Assembly: GCF_011290685.1 (NCBI RefSeq)
Contig: NZ_JAANYN010000008.1
Coordinates: 174,107-238,106 of the forward strand
From: Cyclobacterium plantarum
Lineage (GTDB): Bacteria > Bacteroidota > Bacteroidia > Cytophagales > Cyclobacteriaceae
Reading direction: 5' to 3'
DNA: 64,000 bases
Part shown: piece after piece, positions 26,532-35,212 of the stretch
Position numbering within the stretch: position 1 is the stretch's first letter
Layout of the letters: each line of letters opens with the position of its first letter
Position numbers and translations under genes: made by a program
Notes under the pieces: generated by a model
The model's database searches: none
What the model was told of the DNA's origin: nothing
What the model saw: only the letters and a program-made list of their open reading frames with translations

Positions 26532-27485
26532 ATGGAAGTTTGGGAAGACCAAAGGGAAGAAGCAAGCACTAAAAGAAAGGCCATTATTATTACATTCATC
26601 ATGAATGTGCTGCTATTGGCCGGTATATATTTTATTGTGGTTTGGAAGCAGCCGGTTCCTCCCATGTCTCAATTCGGTCTGGAATTGAATCTGGGCTTCT
26701 CAGACCTTGGAAGTGGAGAAAACCAAACAACAACGGCACCTTCCAGTAGTGAAGAACCTGCCACCGAGGCAGCAGCACCGGGCGAACCTGCTCCCCAGCC
26801 TTCAGAAAACATCGTGCCGGCCAGTCCTCCGCAGTCCAACCCATCTCAGGATACACCAAAACCAACTCAGCCTCAGGTACAGGCTCAATCCAATGTTCCC
26901 AGTCCGGTTAAAGCTGAAGAACAACCCAAGGAGGCGAAGGAGCTTCCAAAAGAAACTACTGAGAAACCTACAGCGTCACCTGAAAATCAGGTAAAGAATG
27001 AGCCTACTCCGGAAAAGGTAGAAGAAAAAAAACCTACTGTTGATCCCAGGGCCATTTTTGGAGCTGGCGGTACCAAAGGTTCTTCCAATCAACCCGCCAC
27101 CGGAAGTCAGCAAGGTGAGTCCAGCCAACGGGGAGATGAAGGAAATCCTCAAGGTACGGTAGACGGCCGGTCAATTCTGCAATCCGGTAGGGGTAATACA
27201 GGGGATGGATCCGGTTATAACCTGGATCTGGCAGGTTGGGATTTCGCTTCCAGACCCAATATTCAGGACAACTTGTCTAATAGAAACGGAAAGATTGTTT
27301 TTCGGATTACAGTCAATGACGACGGCAGAATTGTTCAGGCAATTCCACTTGAATATAATGTCAGCAATGAAGTCTTGAATTATTACCGCACAGTGGTCAA
27401 TGGATTGTCCTTCAAACGGCAGAGTGGAAACCCCACTGCTGAATATTCCACCGGAAGAATTACTTTTATCATACGGGTTGACTAA
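26532..27485 (+). CDS. TonB-like energy transducer
   Basis: 317 residues: one membrane helix (TFIMNVLLLAGIYFIVVW, about 19-36), a very long Pro/Gln/Glu linker (55-165) and a C-terminal domain of about 75 residues (GKIVFRITVNDDGRIVQAIP) with TonB-C character. It should span the periplasm and contact outer-membrane receptors, driven by ExbBD. The linker is longer than in many TonBs. Four bases separate it from exbD. Confidence 0.78.
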   Translation: MEVWEDQREEASTKRKAIIITFIMNVLLLAGIYFIVVWKQPVPPMSQFGLELNLGFSDLGSGENQTTTAPSSSEEPATEAAAPGEPAPQPSENIVPASPPQSNPSQDTPKPTQPQVQAQSNVPSPVKAEEQPKEAKELPKETTEKPTASPENQVKNEPTPEKVEEKKPTVDPRAIFGAGGTKGSSNQPATGSQQGESSQRGDEGNPQGTVDGRSILQSGRGNTGDGSGYNLDLAGWDFASRPNIQDNLSNRNGKIVFRITVNDDGRIVQAIPLEYNVSNEVLNYYRTVVNGLSFKRQSGNPTAEYSTGRITFIIRVD

Positions 27486-27494
27486 GTTGAATCC

Positions 27495-28799
27495 ATGAAT
27501 TATCAGGAATCCCTTGACTTTTTATACCATGCACTTCCTATGTTTCAGCGGGTTGGTGCCCCTGCTTTCAAAAAAGATCTCAGCAATACCCTACAGCTTT
27601 GTGAAAGGTTGGGAAATCCTCAAAATAAATTTAAAAGCATCCATATCGCAGGCACCAATGGAAAGGGTAGCTCGGCACATGCCCTCGCAGCTGTTCTGCA
27701 GGAGGCTGGTTACAAAACTGGTTTGTATACCTCTCCACATTTGAAATCATTCCGGGAAAGAATTAAAGTCAATGGAATGGAAATCCCCGAAAGCCAGGTT
27801 ATTGCTTTTGTGGAGGACCATCAATTTTACTTGTCAGCCTTGAAGCCCAGCTTTTTTGAGATGACCGTTGCACTGGCATTTGATTATTTTTCAAAAAAAA
27901 AAGTAGACGTTGCCGTCATTGAAACAGGGATGGGGGGACGATTTGACAGTACCAATGTGATCCTACCCATCCTCAGCCTGATTACCAATATAGGCATGGA
28001 CCACATGCAATTCCTGGGCAATACGCTTGATAAAATCGCCTTTGAAAAAGCAGGTATCATCAAAGCCGGAATACCTGTCATTATAGGAGAAACCCATCCC
28101 CTGACTGCACCTGTTTTTAAGAAAAAGGCCGAAGAAAACCATTCTCCGATCTGTTTTGCAGACCAATCTGTAAAAGTGACGTTTGATGGACTGGAACAAA
28201 TAGCCGACCAGGATTTTAAAGCTACCTATCAAGTACAACCAGCTTTTGGAAAACTCAGGACGATCACCCTTGATTTGCTGGGAAAATACCAAATGAAAAA
28301 TCTTCCCGGTATCCTTAAATCTCTGGAGCGATTGCAGGAAATGGGTATGGACATCAGGGACGAGCATATAGCAGAAGGCTTGTCAAAAATAAAGGTTAAC
28401 ACAGGATTAAAAGGGCGTTGGCAAATATTGGGAAAAAAACCTTTAACCATCTGTGATACAGGGCACAATACTGATGGATTTAAGTCAATACTTACACAAC
28501 TTAACGAACTGAATCCCGAAAACCTTTTTCTGGTGCTTGGTATGGTAGAGGACAAAGATCATGACCAGATTCTTGCTCTTTTACCAAAGGATGCCGTCTA
28601 CATCTTTTGTCAGGCGGACCAGCCCAGGTCCCTTCCTGCTGAAAAATTGATGGAGAAGGCAAAAAGTCACGGATTAAGGGGAACAAGTATACCGGATGTC
28701 AACCAGGCGCTGGCATTCGCCAGAGAAAAGGCAGGTAGCAGTGATTTGATTTTTATTGGTGGGAGTACATTCGTGGTAGCAGAATTAAATGAATTATAA
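27495..28799 (+). CDS. folC: bifunctional folylpolyglutamate/dihydrofolate synthase
   Basis: 434 residues of the Mur ligase fold. The P-loop GTNGKGSSAHALAAVL is at about 53-68, followed by SPHLKSFRERIKVNG, and the central MGGRFDSTNV and C-terminal GHNTDG motifs are typical of FolC. It adds glutamates to dihydropteroate/tetrahydrofolate in the cytoplasm. It is transcribed directly after the TonB-like gene and before trmB. Confidence 0.92.
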   Translation: MNYQESLDFLYHALPMFQRVGAPAFKKDLSNTLQLCERLGNPQNKFKSIHIAGTNGKGSSAHALAAVLQEAGYKTGLYTSPHLKSFRERIKVNGMEIPESQVIAFVEDHQFYLSALKPSFFEMTVALAFDYFSKKKVDVAVIETGMGGRFDSTNVILPILSLITNIGMDHMQFLGNTLDKIAFEKAGIIKAGIPVIIGETHPLTAPVFKKKAEENHSPICFADQSVKVTFDGLEQIADQDFKATYQVQPAFGKLRTITLDLLGKYQMKNLPGILKSLERLQEMGMDIRDEHIAEGLSKIKVNTGLKGRWQILGKKPLTICDTGHNTDGFKSILTQLNELNPENLFLVLGMVEDKDHDQILALLPKDAVYIFCQADQPRSLPAEKLMEKAKSHGLRGTSIPDVNQALAFAREKAGSSDLIFIGGSTFVVAELNEL

Positions 28800-28804
28800 A
28801 TAAA

Positions 28805-29470
28805 ATGGGAAGAAAAAAATTAGAACGATTCCGGCAAAATGAAGCCAATCCCCATGTGGTACAAGCCGGAAAAGAGATCTTTGAAACAATAAAAGGAAAT
28901 TGGAAATCCCTGCAATTTCAAAATGATCATCCTTTGGTAGTGGAGCTGGCATGTGGAAGGGGGGAGTTTACGGTAGGACTAGCCCGTCAATACCAGGAGA
29001 AAAATTTTGTAGGCGTGGATATCAAAGGATCCAGAATTTGGAAAGGAAGCAGCCAGGCCTATGCAGAGGGTCTGCAGAATGCTGCATTTCTACGTACGCA
29101 AATTGAATTATTGGAACAGTTTTTTACCCCCGGAGAAATCAATGAATTGTGGATTACCTTCCCCGATCCCAGACCCAGGGATGGTGATGAAAGAAAAAGG
29201 CTGACGTCACCAAGGTTTCTGGATATTTACAAAAAATTGATGGCCAAGGCTGGGAATATTCACTTAAAAACGGACAATACAGGGCTGTTTACCTATACCG
29301 CAGAGGTACTTTCTTCCAGGCCCGATATCCGGATAATCCGGAAAACAGCGGATTTTTACCTTTCTGAATGGAAAGATGAACACCATGGAATCATGACCCG
29401 TTATGAAAGCATGTTTATGGAAAAAGGGGAAACCATCAAGTACCTGCAGTTTTGTTTCACAGAAAGCTAA
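28805..29470 (+). CDS. trmB: tRNA (guanine(46)-N7)-methyltransferase
   Basis: 221 residues. The SAM-binding motif VELACGRGEFTVGLA is near 45-59 and the TrmB signature ITFPDPRPRDGDERKRL is near 119-135. It places m7G46 in the tRNA variable loop. The stop codon overlaps that of the convergent TrpF-like gene. Confidence 0.9.
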   Translation: MGRKKLERFRQNEANPHVVQAGKEIFETIKGNWKSLQFQNDHPLVVELACGRGEFTVGLARQYQEKNFVGVDIKGSRIWKGSSQAYAEGLQNAAFLRTQIELLEQFFTPGEINELWITFPDPRPRDGDERKRLTSPRFLDIYKKLMAKAGNIHLKTDNTGLFTYTAEVLSSRPDIRIIRKTADFYLSEWKDEHHGIMTRYESMFMEKGETIKYLQFCFTES

Positions 29471-30096
29471 TCCTCTACTTCAAGGGCTTCCAGAATATCC
29501 GCCAATTCGTCAAAATCTTTGATCCCCGGGCTGATCTCATGCCCCCCTTTCATACTGATTCCCCTGACTCCGGTGTAATTCAGGATTTCCTCAACATTAT
29601 TTTCATCAAATCCAAAACCCAGCAGAACGTCACAGCTTTCAGAAAGTTCCTTGATGTGATTCCATTCTTCTTTATGCAATTGTCTTGAGCCTCCTGCTTC
29701 CAGATTCAACATGACTTGTTGGGTGGCCAGGCTTTTTGAAAAAGAAAGGATATCCTCCCAATTACCATCCTCTTGAATGGTGTAATTGTAAATAAGCCCA
29801 TAACCAGTATTTCGTAGGAGTTGTAAGTGAAATTTTTCTTTTACCTGGATGTAGTCAAACCCCTCATATTGCTGGAGCGTTTCTAAAATTTGATCCGGAT
29901 GGCTGATACGAAACTCTGCCACATACTTCAGTCCGGATAACCAATCTGTGATTTCTTTGAATGCTGTGGGAGAAACATAGTATTCGCTATTTTCCTCCAG
30001 GGAAAACCCCATCAGGTTTACATACATCCCTGCACAATACCTTGCATCGCTCAGGTTATTCACATTACTTATCTTCACAAAAGTTTTTAAAGCCAT
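29467..30096 (-). CDS. TrpF-like TIM-barrel protein (divergent phosphoribosylanthranilate isomerase family)
   Basis: 209 residues. The N-terminal strand VKISNVNNLSDARYCAGM aligns with the TrpF start K-I-C-G-x-T-x-x-x-D-A, and the C-terminus (GISMKGGHEISPGIKDFDEL) with the TrpF phosphate-binding end. The catalytic cysteine of TrpF is replaced by serine (S10), and the usual aspartate region is altered. The protein may therefore not isomerise phosphoribosylanthranilate. No other trp genes are adjacent. It is the only minus-strand gene between 18.8 and 39 kb. Confidence 0.65.
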   Translation of the reverse strand: MALKTFVKISNVNNLSDARYCAGMYVNLMGFSLEENSEYYVSPTAFKEITDWLSGLKYVAEFRISHPDQILETLQQYEGFDYIQVKEKFHLQLLRNTGYGLIYNYTIQEDGNWEDILSFSKSLATQQVMLNLEAGGSRQLHKEEWNHIKELSESCDVLLGFGFDENNVEEILNYTGVRGISMKGGHEISPGIKDFDELADILEALEVED

Positions 30097-30148
30097 TTTA
30101 TTTTAGGGTAATATTTGCGTAATTTCCACGGGAATTCAAAGATAGAGA

Positions 30149-30838
30149 ATGTATATTTTGTTTAAAAGGCAGCCCTTCCTTCTGTGCTTGATTTTTATAG
30201 CCAGTTGTGAAATACAACGGGAGGAACCGGAAGGGTTTTCTTCTCCTTTTTATCCACTATCAGTGGGTAATTTTTGGGAATACAGGGTTGCAGAGACGGT
30301 TTATTTTGGAGAGAATGATTCTGAATCCAAAACTTTTTATTTTAGAGATGAAATGGTAGGTCAATATCTCAACGCGGAGAATGAGCTGGTGTATAAAATC
30401 CAAAGGCAATCCTCAACTGATAGAAACAATTGGACAAATGAAAGGGTCTATACCCTGTCTTTTAGTCAAAACCGCATCATTCGTCATTACAATAACCTTC
30501 AGGAAATCGTTTTGGTATATCCTTTGGGAATAGGTATGGAATGGGATGGAAATGCACTGAATAACGTTCCAAATCAGACTTTTTCGGTGGAAAGGCTGGG
30601 AGATTATATTTTGGAAAATTTGAGTTTCCCAGAGACGGTGACTGTGCGTCAAAGTGAAGAGGACGACCTGATTACCATAAGGGATAATAGGTATGAAGTC
30701 TTTGCAAAAGATATCGGATTGGTCGAAAGTTACCATGAAGTGTTCAGGTATTGTTCCCGAAATGATTGCCTGGGAGAACAAATCATTCAGGAAGGTCGTT
30801 TTACACATCTAAAACTGATTGACTATGGCCAAGGGTAA
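30149..30838 (+). CDS. hypothetical lipoprotein
   Basis: 229 residues with a lipobox IASC (C20) after a hydrophobic signal. The rest is a small beta-rich domain (YPLSVGNFWEYRV at about 45-57) of the kind common in Bacteroidota lipoproteins. I do not recognise a function. The subtilase ATG at 30825 lies 14 bp inside its end, so the two are coupled. Confidence 0.75.
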   Translation: MYILFKRQPFLLCLIFIASCEIQREEPEGFSSPFYPLSVGNFWEYRVAETVYFGENDSESKTFYFRDEMVGQYLNAENELVYKIQRQSSTDRNNWTNERVYTLSFSQNRIIRHYNNLQEIVLVYPLGIGMEWDGNALNNVPNQTFSVERLGDYILENLSFPETVTVRQSEEDDLITIRDNRYEVFAKDIGLVESYHEVFRYCSRNDCLGEQIIQEGRFTHLKLIDYGQG

Positions 30839-32456
30839 AGTACTACTTCTCTTATTTCTACTTTTTGGTGCTTGTTTTACCTTGTTTGCTCAGGACAGGT
30901 ATGCGGTGCATTACAAGTATAAACCAACAAGGGATTACAGCCTGGACAGACCAGAAGAATTATTGACAGAGGCTGCCCTTCTTCGGAGAAACAGGGAAAT
31001 TCTGGAAACAGACAGTACGGATTTGCCGGTTGCTAAGCAGTATACCCAAATAATTTCAAAGGAGGCAGACGAGGTTTTGTACCACTCAAAATGGTTGAAT
31101 GCCTCTGTGATTCGGGCAGATGAAAAGGCCATTGAAAGGATTATTGACCTTGCATTCGTGGAAAAAGTGATCCTGATAGGAAGGGGAGGATTTCAGAATG
31201 AAAATGAGGGGTCCAAAGCAATTCAGGCAAAACATTCCTCCAAAACCGAAATGTTCACCAATGCAAACAGTGCCTTTGAATTTCAAAACAATATTTTAGG
31301 TATTCCGGAGATGCACCGGGCGGGCTTTAACGGTGAGGGAATAAAAGTGGCTGTTTTTGATGCCGGTTTTTTAAATGTGGATGAAATCAGTGGTTTGCAG
31401 CATTTGTTCAATGAAAACAGGATCCTCGCCACCAGGGATTTTGTTAATCCGGGGTCGACGGATGTTTTCCATACGGACACCCATGGTACAGGGTCGCTTT
31501 CTTTGATGGCTTCCTATGATCCCAGCCAACTTGTGGGAGGGGCTTATGCTGCAGATTATATCCTTTGCATCACTGAGGATGTTTATTCGGAATACCGGAT
31601 AGAAGAGTACAATTGGGTCCGGGCAGCCGAATTTGCAGATAGCCTGGGAGTAGATGTGATCAACAGTTCTTTGGGCTATAACTTTTTTGATGATCCCGGC
31701 ATGAATTATTCCAGGGATGATCTCGATGGTAGTACAGCTATTATTTCAATAGGGGCCAATATGGCTGCTCAAAAAGGAATTTTGGTGGTTTGTAGCTCTG
31801 GAAATGAAGGAAATGTCAGTTGGCAAACGATTACTGTTCCTGCGGATGCAAGGGATATTCTGGCCGTAGGAGCGATCAACAATAGCCTAAACAAGGCTAG
31901 TTTCAGTTCCACAGGTCCCAGTAGTGATGGACGGATCAAACCGGAATTGGTGGCATTTGGGTCGGGAGTGACGCTTTGGCGGCGAATTGAAGGCACAAGT
32001 ATTTCCAGTGGTACTTCATTTTCTTCACCACAGGTGGCTGCACTTGCTGCTGGCATTTGGCAGGCAAATCCGAAATGGTCGCGTTCCCTGCTAATGGATA
32101 AGTTATTGGAAAGTGGCTCCCAATCAGATCAACCCGATTTTGAGCTGGGCTATGGGGTACCGAATTATTTGAGAATCACCATGGACATGGATACTGGAAC
32201 CCTTGTAGAAAAGGCCATAAAAATATATCCAAATCCCCTGGAGGAAAATGAATTAATGCTTGAGTTTGGGAGAGAGTTTAGTTGCCGCATGAAGCTTTAT
32301 GATACCCAAGGCAAAATGTTGAGTCTTTTATCGCTCCATAGGGTTGAAAACGAAGAACCTTATAGAATAGACATGGGCAACCTGCATCCAGGTATTTATT
32401 GGCTTGAACTAGAAGATGATGCCGTAGCCGGTAGCATAAAGATGTGGAAGAAATAA
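30825..32456 (+). CDS. secreted S8 subtilisin-like protease with T9SS sorting domain
   Basis: 543 residues from the ATG at 30825. Signal peptide at 1-22 (LLLLFLLFGACFTLFA). The peptidase S8 domain has D179 (VAVFDAGF), H220 (DTHGTG), oxyanion N327 (SSGNEGN) and nucleophile S398 (GTSFSSP). The C-terminal 80 residues begin at IYPNPLEENE and end KMWKK, the pattern of a type A type-IX secretion sorting domain. It is predicted to be exported through T9SS and attached to or shed from the surface. Confidence 0.87.
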   Translation: MAKGKVLLLLFLLFGACFTLFAQDRYAVHYKYKPTRDYSLDRPEELLTEAALLRRNREILETDSTDLPVAKQYTQIISKEADEVLYHSKWLNASVIRADEKAIERIIDLAFVEKVILIGRGGFQNENEGSKAIQAKHSSKTEMFTNANSAFEFQNNILGIPEMHRAGFNGEGIKVAVFDAGFLNVDEISGLQHLFNENRILATRDFVNPGSTDVFHTDTHGTGSLSLMASYDPSQLVGGAYAADYILCITEDVYSEYRIEEYNWVRAAEFADSLGVDVINSSLGYNFFDDPGMNYSRDDLDGSTAIISIGANMAAQKGILVVCSSGNEGNVSWQTITVPADARDILAVGAINNSLNKASFSSTGPSSDGRIKPELVAFGSGVTLWRRIEGTSISSGTSFSSPQVAALAAGIWQANPKWSRSLLMDKLLESGSQSDQPDFELGYGVPNYLRITMDMDTGTLVEKAIKIYPNPLEENELMLEFGREFSCRMKLYDTQGKMLSLLSLHRVENEEPYRIDMGNLHPGIYWLELEDDAVAGSIKMWKK

Positions 32457-32663
32457 GGAAATGCAGGTTTAATTTCTTTTTTTTGCATTATTCCCAAAAT
32501 CCGCAACCTTTTTTGGTTTTATTGATGAATAAACTGGTTGATACAATCAAATGGGTGAAAACTGGAGGGTTTTTCCCTAAAATTATTAACTTACCTTAAG
32601 AAATTCACTTCGGATTTGAGGAAATGTCCATTATTAATAATATCTGTTCCTAAACCCTTTGTT

Positions 32664-33317
32664 ATGAATCCATTAATTGCCCCTTCCATATTGGCTGCTG
32701 ACTTCGCCAACCTACAGGCTGCTATAGAAATGATCAATAGCTCTGAAGCTGATTACATTCATGTAGATATCATGGATGGGGTTTTTGTTCCGAATATATC
32801 CTTGGGGATACCTGTGGTGGAAGCCATTCACCGTCATGCCAAAAAACCCCTTGATGTACATTTGATGATTGTGGAACCAGACAAATACCTGTCTACCTTC
32901 CAGAAAGCAGGGGCATCACACTTAACTGTACATCTGGAAGCTTGTACTCACCTGCACCGTACTGTGCAAGGCATAAAGGATTTGGGCTGCAAAGCAGGAG
33001 TGGCTTTGAATCCCCATACCCCTGTAAGGTTATTGGAAGACATTATCAGAGAGGTGGATTTGGTTTTGCTAATGTCTGTGAATCCTGGTTTTGGAGGACA
33101 AAAATTCATAGATAATACCTATAAAAAGGTAAATGCCTTGTCTAAATTGATCGTTGAAACAGGATCACATGCAAGGATTGAAATAGACGGCGGAGTCAGT
33201 ATGGATAATGCAGGCAAGCTATTTTCGGCAGGAGCAAATATCCTTGTAGCAGGTAATTTTGTATTTTCTTCGAAAAGTCCAGCGGAAACCATTAAAAAGC
33301 TAAAAAACATCGTTTAA
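32664..33317 (+). CDS. rpe: ribulose-phosphate 3-epimerase
   Basis: 217 residues from the ATG at 32664, which gives the family start MNPLIAPSILAADFANL; an in-frame upstream start at 32616 adds residues not found in the family. Motifs: DIMDGVFVPNISLG, HLMIVEP, SVNPGFGGQKFI and EIDGGV. It interconverts ribulose-5-phosphate and xylulose-5-phosphate in the pentose phosphate pathway. Confidence 0.92.
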   Translation: MNPLIAPSILAADFANLQAAIEMINSSEADYIHVDIMDGVFVPNISLGIPVVEAIHRHAKKPLDVHLMIVEPDKYLSTFQKAGASHLTVHLEACTHLHRTVQGIKDLGCKAGVALNPHTPVRLLEDIIREVDLVLLMSVNPGFGGQKFIDNTYKKVNALSKLIVETGSHARIEIDGGVSMDNAGKLFSAGANILVAGNFVFSSKSPAETIKKLKNIV

Positions 33318-33365
33318 ATTCAAATTTTAGGGGTTTGGTATAATAAATGGCGTATTTTTTGCTTT

Positions 33366-33373
33366 TAAATTTG
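33366..33373 (+). promoter_or_regulatory. candidate -7 box TAAATTTG
   Basis: An exact TAnnTTTG match about 65 bp before the small secreted-protein gene. A TTTG about 28 bp further upstream is spaced too far to be a clean -33, so this is moderate support only. Confidence 0.38.
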
Positions 33374-33437
33374 TGAAATAGATTGATTCTGATTTAATTC
33401 GTAGGTATAAAGCGTTTAATTAATAGAAATGGAAATT

Positions 33438-33953
33438 ATGAAAAAATTATTTGTATTGTCTTTCTTAATGTTGGGTTTAATTGGTTTTCAGGCACATGCC
33501 CAGGAAGAGGCTGTGGAAGAAATCACTGATGAAGAATTGGCAAAATTTGCGGCGGTAGAAGATTCAGTAATGGCATTTTACGAGCAAAAGAATGAAGAAT
33601 TAATAGACATGATCAAAAATAATGAGGTGATTGAAGGAGCAGCTCGTTACAATGAAATCAAAGGCGCATGGGAGGATGAAGCGAAATTAACCGAAATCGA
33701 AATTACTGAAGAAGAGAAGGCCGCATATGAAGAAATTCTTGAATTTATGGGATCCCTTAGCAATGAAGTAAGGGATTTAAAAATAGGACTTATCAAAAAT
33801 GATGATATTCTTGGTGTCGCCACTTATAACAAGGTAAACAAGGCCATGAAAGAAAATCCTGAAATCCAGGAAAAAGTCGATAGCATGATAGCCGAATTAA
33901 AAGAAAAAAGAGAAGTTGAAACTGAGGATGAAGCAGGAACTGATGCAGGATAA
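33438..33953 (+). CDS. small secreted acidic helical protein
   Basis: About 171 residues from the ATG at 33438 (an in-frame ATG lies 9 bp upstream). Signal peptide MKKLFVLSFLMLGLIGFQAHA. The mature protein is strongly acidic and predicted helical, with a duplicated motif (NNEVIEGAARYNEIKGAW at about 55-72 and NDDILGVATYNKVNKAM at about 118-134), probably an internal repeat. Function unknown; it is followed by a strong terminator and so is monocistronic. Confidence 0.75.
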   Translation: MKKLFVLSFLMLGLIGFQAHAQEEAVEEITDEELAKFAAVEDSVMAFYEQKNEELIDMIKNNEVIEGAARYNEIKGAWEDEAKLTEIEITEEEKAAYEEILEFMGSLSNEVRDLKIGLIKNDDILGVATYNKVNKAMKENPEIQEKVDSMIAELKEKREVETEDEAGTDAG

Positions 33954-33980
33954 CCAGTATATTTTCAACAAATAATAAAA

Positions 33981-34008
33981 AAAACCCTCCGGATAAGAGG
34001 GTTTTTTT
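33981..34008 (+). terminator. rho-independent terminator
   Basis: AAAACCCTC (33981-33989) pairs with GAGGGTTTT (33997-34005) around CGGATAA, followed by more T residues. It closes the transcript of the small secreted protein gene. Confidence 0.85.
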
Positions 34009-34047
34009 GTTATATACGTTAAAGAATAGGTATAAATGCTTTAAACC

Positions 34048-35037
34048 ATGAATTTATCAAAAGGAAAGGTATTCGTTATTGCCATTATTGGCCTTATTTC
34101 AGGCTTTATTACCCCAGCTGCCATGGCCCAGGAAGATATTTTTGGTATTGAGCGGAAAATAAAAGGGAGAAAAAGTGATAATGAGTTGGGTAATGTTTTC
34201 AGAAATATGGTCAGTAATTTTTCTTTTGAAATTTCTACCGGGGCTGCTTACCAGGACAATAGTATGCTTTTTTTCAGTGATATGCCGGCGGATTATCCGA
34301 TTCAAAGTAGGGGAATCGATGGTGCAGGGGAAATTCAGGCAGGCGATACATTGTCATTTGGAAATGGAAACATGGCTTATCCTTTGAACCTGGGTGTCCG
34401 GATCAATGTCTTTAATTTCATCACATTAGGAGCGGGTTACGGTAGAGAATGGGGGAAATTACCTTCCTTGACCGGAGAAGGACGTGTTTTTGAATTTCAG
34501 GAAGAAAGTTTTATTTATGATAAATTTTATGGCACCCTGGGAATTGTGCTTTGGGATGCAGGCAAAAGAAATTCATTTCTCAGATGGCGTTACAGAAAAT
34601 TCTCTGGAAACAATATTTATATGCAGTCTGAACTGAAGCAGCGGGCAAGACAGATTTACCCATGGAGGTTGGTGGCAGAGGGAGAATTTGGATCAATGAT
34701 GCTCCGAAAATCTCCTGATCAAAATCTCACTGCTCCAGATCCTTACTATGGAATAGGATTAAGGTTGGAGTATGATTTTTCAGAATACAGCAGAGCATTT
34801 GTCAGACCCGCCGTTGAGTTACGTTCCTATGCCTATGGTTTGCCCGAAGTGCAGGAACTTCAAACCCTCAATCAGCATGTTTATTCCTTGCAGGTAGGGG
34901 TTTCCGTAAGTTTGCCGGGAACTAAAAAATGCAAGGTACCCGGGTGCCGGGTAGTCATGAAACACCTGCACAATGGGGTTGAATACCGGGGAAGTTCCAT
35001 CTGGCACAGACAAAACAGGAAAGTCGGTCAATGGTAA
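34048..35037 (+). CDS. hypothetical outer-membrane-associated protein
   Basis: 329 residues with a signal peptide (1-27, ITPAAMA). The middle is rich in alternating hydrophobic/aromatic strands (FEISTGAAYQDNSMLFF, LGVRINVFNFITLGAGYG), consistent with a small barrel. The C-terminal 40 residues are different: basic, with KKCKVPGCR and no barrel character. I do not recognise the family. It stands between a terminator and gyrA, with 175 bp to gyrA. Confidence 0.65.
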   Translation: MNLSKGKVFVIAIIGLISGFITPAAMAQEDIFGIERKIKGRKSDNELGNVFRNMVSNFSFEISTGAAYQDNSMLFFSDMPADYPIQSRGIDGAGEIQAGDTLSFGNGNMAYPLNLGVRINVFNFITLGAGYGREWGKLPSLTGEGRVFEFQEESFIYDKFYGTLGIVLWDAGKRNSFLRWRYRKFSGNNIYMQSELKQRARQIYPWRLVAEGEFGSMMLRKSPDQNLTAPDPYYGIGLRLEYDFSEYSRAFVRPAVELRSYAYGLPEVQELQTLNQHVYSLQVGVSVSLPGTKKCKVPGCRVVMKHLHNGVEYRGSSIWHRQNRKVGQW

Positions 35038-35212
35038 AATGCGAATAATTCCACTAATGCAACCTGGTGCATTCCAAATTTTTTTGAAAAATCAATAAAA
35101 TAACTCCATGAGAATAAATTGAATACCTTTAAATTAAAATATTAGAAAAATTATATTTTTCAAAACCTGTTCTTTTTGCTATCTTGCAGGTTATTAGCGA
35201 GAAATTTTAAAT

